NCBI GenBank assembly: GCA_947459855.1
Contig: CANHFL010000092.1
Location: forward strand, 1 to 5,888
Source: Planctomycetaceae bacterium
Lineage (GTDB): Bacteria; Planctomycetota; Phycisphaerae; Phycisphaerales; SM1A02
Direction: 5' to 3'
DNA length: 5,888 bases
This document shows positions 5,209 to 5,888 of the stretch, piece after piece. The notes under the pieces are model-generated. The model saw only the letters and a list, made by a program, of their open reading frames with translations, was not told the origin of the DNA and searched no databases. Position 1 is the stretch's first letter; the number at the start of each line of letters is the position of its first letter. The translations under genes and the position numbers were made by a program.

Positions 5209-5888
5209 CGCTGGCCCTCGCCGAGACCCGCACCACCGTCGACGCGGCTTCGCCGCGCGAGCTGCGCCACGGCGCCATCGCGCTGCGCTCGGCCGACGAG
5301 GTGGAGCGCGTGGCGGCAGCGGGCGCGGTGGTCGCGGCGGCCCTCGGCGCGGCCGAACAGGCCGTGCGCGCCGGTGCGACCACGGCGGACATCGATACGG
5401 CGGTGCGCGCGACCCTCGCGGCGCATGGCGCGCAGCCTTCCTTCCTTGGCTACGCGGGAATCAACGGCGCCCCGGCCTTCCCCGCGGCCTGCTGCGTCAG
5501 CGTGAACGAGGAAGCCGTCCACGGCATCCCCGGCGCGCGGACCCTGGAGGCAGGGGACGTGGTGAGCATCGACGTCGGCGCCCGCCTGGATGGCTGGTGC
5601 GCGGACGCCGCGGTCACGGTCATCGTGCCCGGCGCGGACGGCGCGTGCGGCGCGGAAGCGACCGCGTTCGTCGCCGACGCGTGGGAGTCGCTGCACGCAG
5701 GCATCGCCGCGATGCAGCCCGGCGCGCGCTGGAGCGACGTCGCGGCGCGCATGCAGCGCGTGGCGTTCGAGCGCGGCCACGGCGTGGTCGACGGCTGGCA
5801 CGGCCACGGCGTCGGTGCGGCGGTCCACGAGGCGCCCCAGGCGCCCTCGATCGTGACCCCCGGACTGCGCGAGCAGCGCGACTTCACG
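5205..5888 (+). CDS. map: Methionine aminopeptidase, type I (3' end outside window)
   Basis: This enzyme removes the initiator methionine from nascent proteins in the cytosol, using a two-metal site in the pita-bread fold. The frame is open from ATG 5205 to the window end (228 residues). Recognisable parts are IALRSADEVERVAAAG (25-40), PSFLGY (78-83), CVSVNEEAVHGIPGA (97-111), GDVVSIDVGARLDGWCADAAVT (117-138) and HGHGVG with VHEAPQ (199-212). Metal ligands visible are Asp123, Asp134 and His201; His106 and His208 match E. coli His79 and His178. The two glutamate ligands lie beyond the window. Compared with E. coli MetAP it has about 20 extra N-terminal residues and about 6 extra between LGY and the CVSVNE strand. 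It contains no lysine and about 24% alanine. No adk separates it from secY. Confidence 0.95.
   Translation, partial: MTLALAETRTTVDAASPRELRHGAIALRSADEVERVAAAGAVVAAALGAAEQAVRAGATTADIDTAVRATLAAHGAQPSFLGYAGINGAPAFPAACCVSVNEEAVHGIPGARTLEAGDVVSIDVGARLDGWCADAAVTVIVPGADGACGAEATAFVADAWESLHAGIAAMQPGARWSDVAARMQRVAFERGHGVVDGWHGHGVGAAVHEAPQAPSIVTPGLREQRDFT

Overview
The window is a stretch of the conserved spc (S8) ribosomal-protein operon of a GC-rich bacterium. All ten genes read left to right on the + strand: rplX (3' end only), rplE, rpsN, rpsH, rplF, rplR, rpsE, rplO, secY and map (5' part only). Every product was recognised from family motifs in its translation. The window holds no mobile elements, tRNA or rRNA genes, CRISPR arrays or phage genes, and no long empty region. 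It is core housekeeping DNA, not an accessory island, and I see no new multi-gene system in it.

The organism cannot be fixed from ten housekeeping genes. The combination of rpmD (L30) missing between rpsE and rplO, adk missing between secY and map, a short zinc-ligand-depleted S14, and the wording of SecY (the loop around residues 252-292 and the segment around 353-405) suggests Planctomycetota or a relative in the PVC group. This is inference from remembered family patterns, not from a database search.

Layout: 1-162 end of L24; 170-766 L5; 767-835 a spacer with a strong GC hairpin; 836-1021 S14; 1064-1462 S8; 1495-2046 L6; 2082-2444 L18; 2475-3212 S5 with an unusual tail of about 80 residues; 3213-3314 the widest spacer, where rpmD usually lies; 3315-3761 L15; 3802-5208 SecY; 5205-5888 methionine aminopeptidase, overlapping secY by 4 bases and cut by the window end. 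Spacers are otherwise 7-42 bases, most starts have a purine-rich Shine-Dalgarno sequence, and no promoter or intrinsic terminator is visible, so the genes are most likely on one long transcript.

The genes work together in making and processing proteins: six large- or small-subunit proteins of the 50S/30S core plus S14 and S5, the SecY channel that takes nascent chains across the membrane, and the aminopeptidase that trims the initiator methionine as chains leave the ribosome. The points most worth a second look are the S14 that keeps only Cys24 and Cys40 of the four zinc cysteines, the RG-rich plus Ala/Pro-rich tail of S5, the rpmD gap with an orphan Shine-Dalgarno-like sequence, the hairpin between rplE and rpsN, a lysine-free alanine-rich aminopeptidase segment, and the use of TGA at all nine visible stops.
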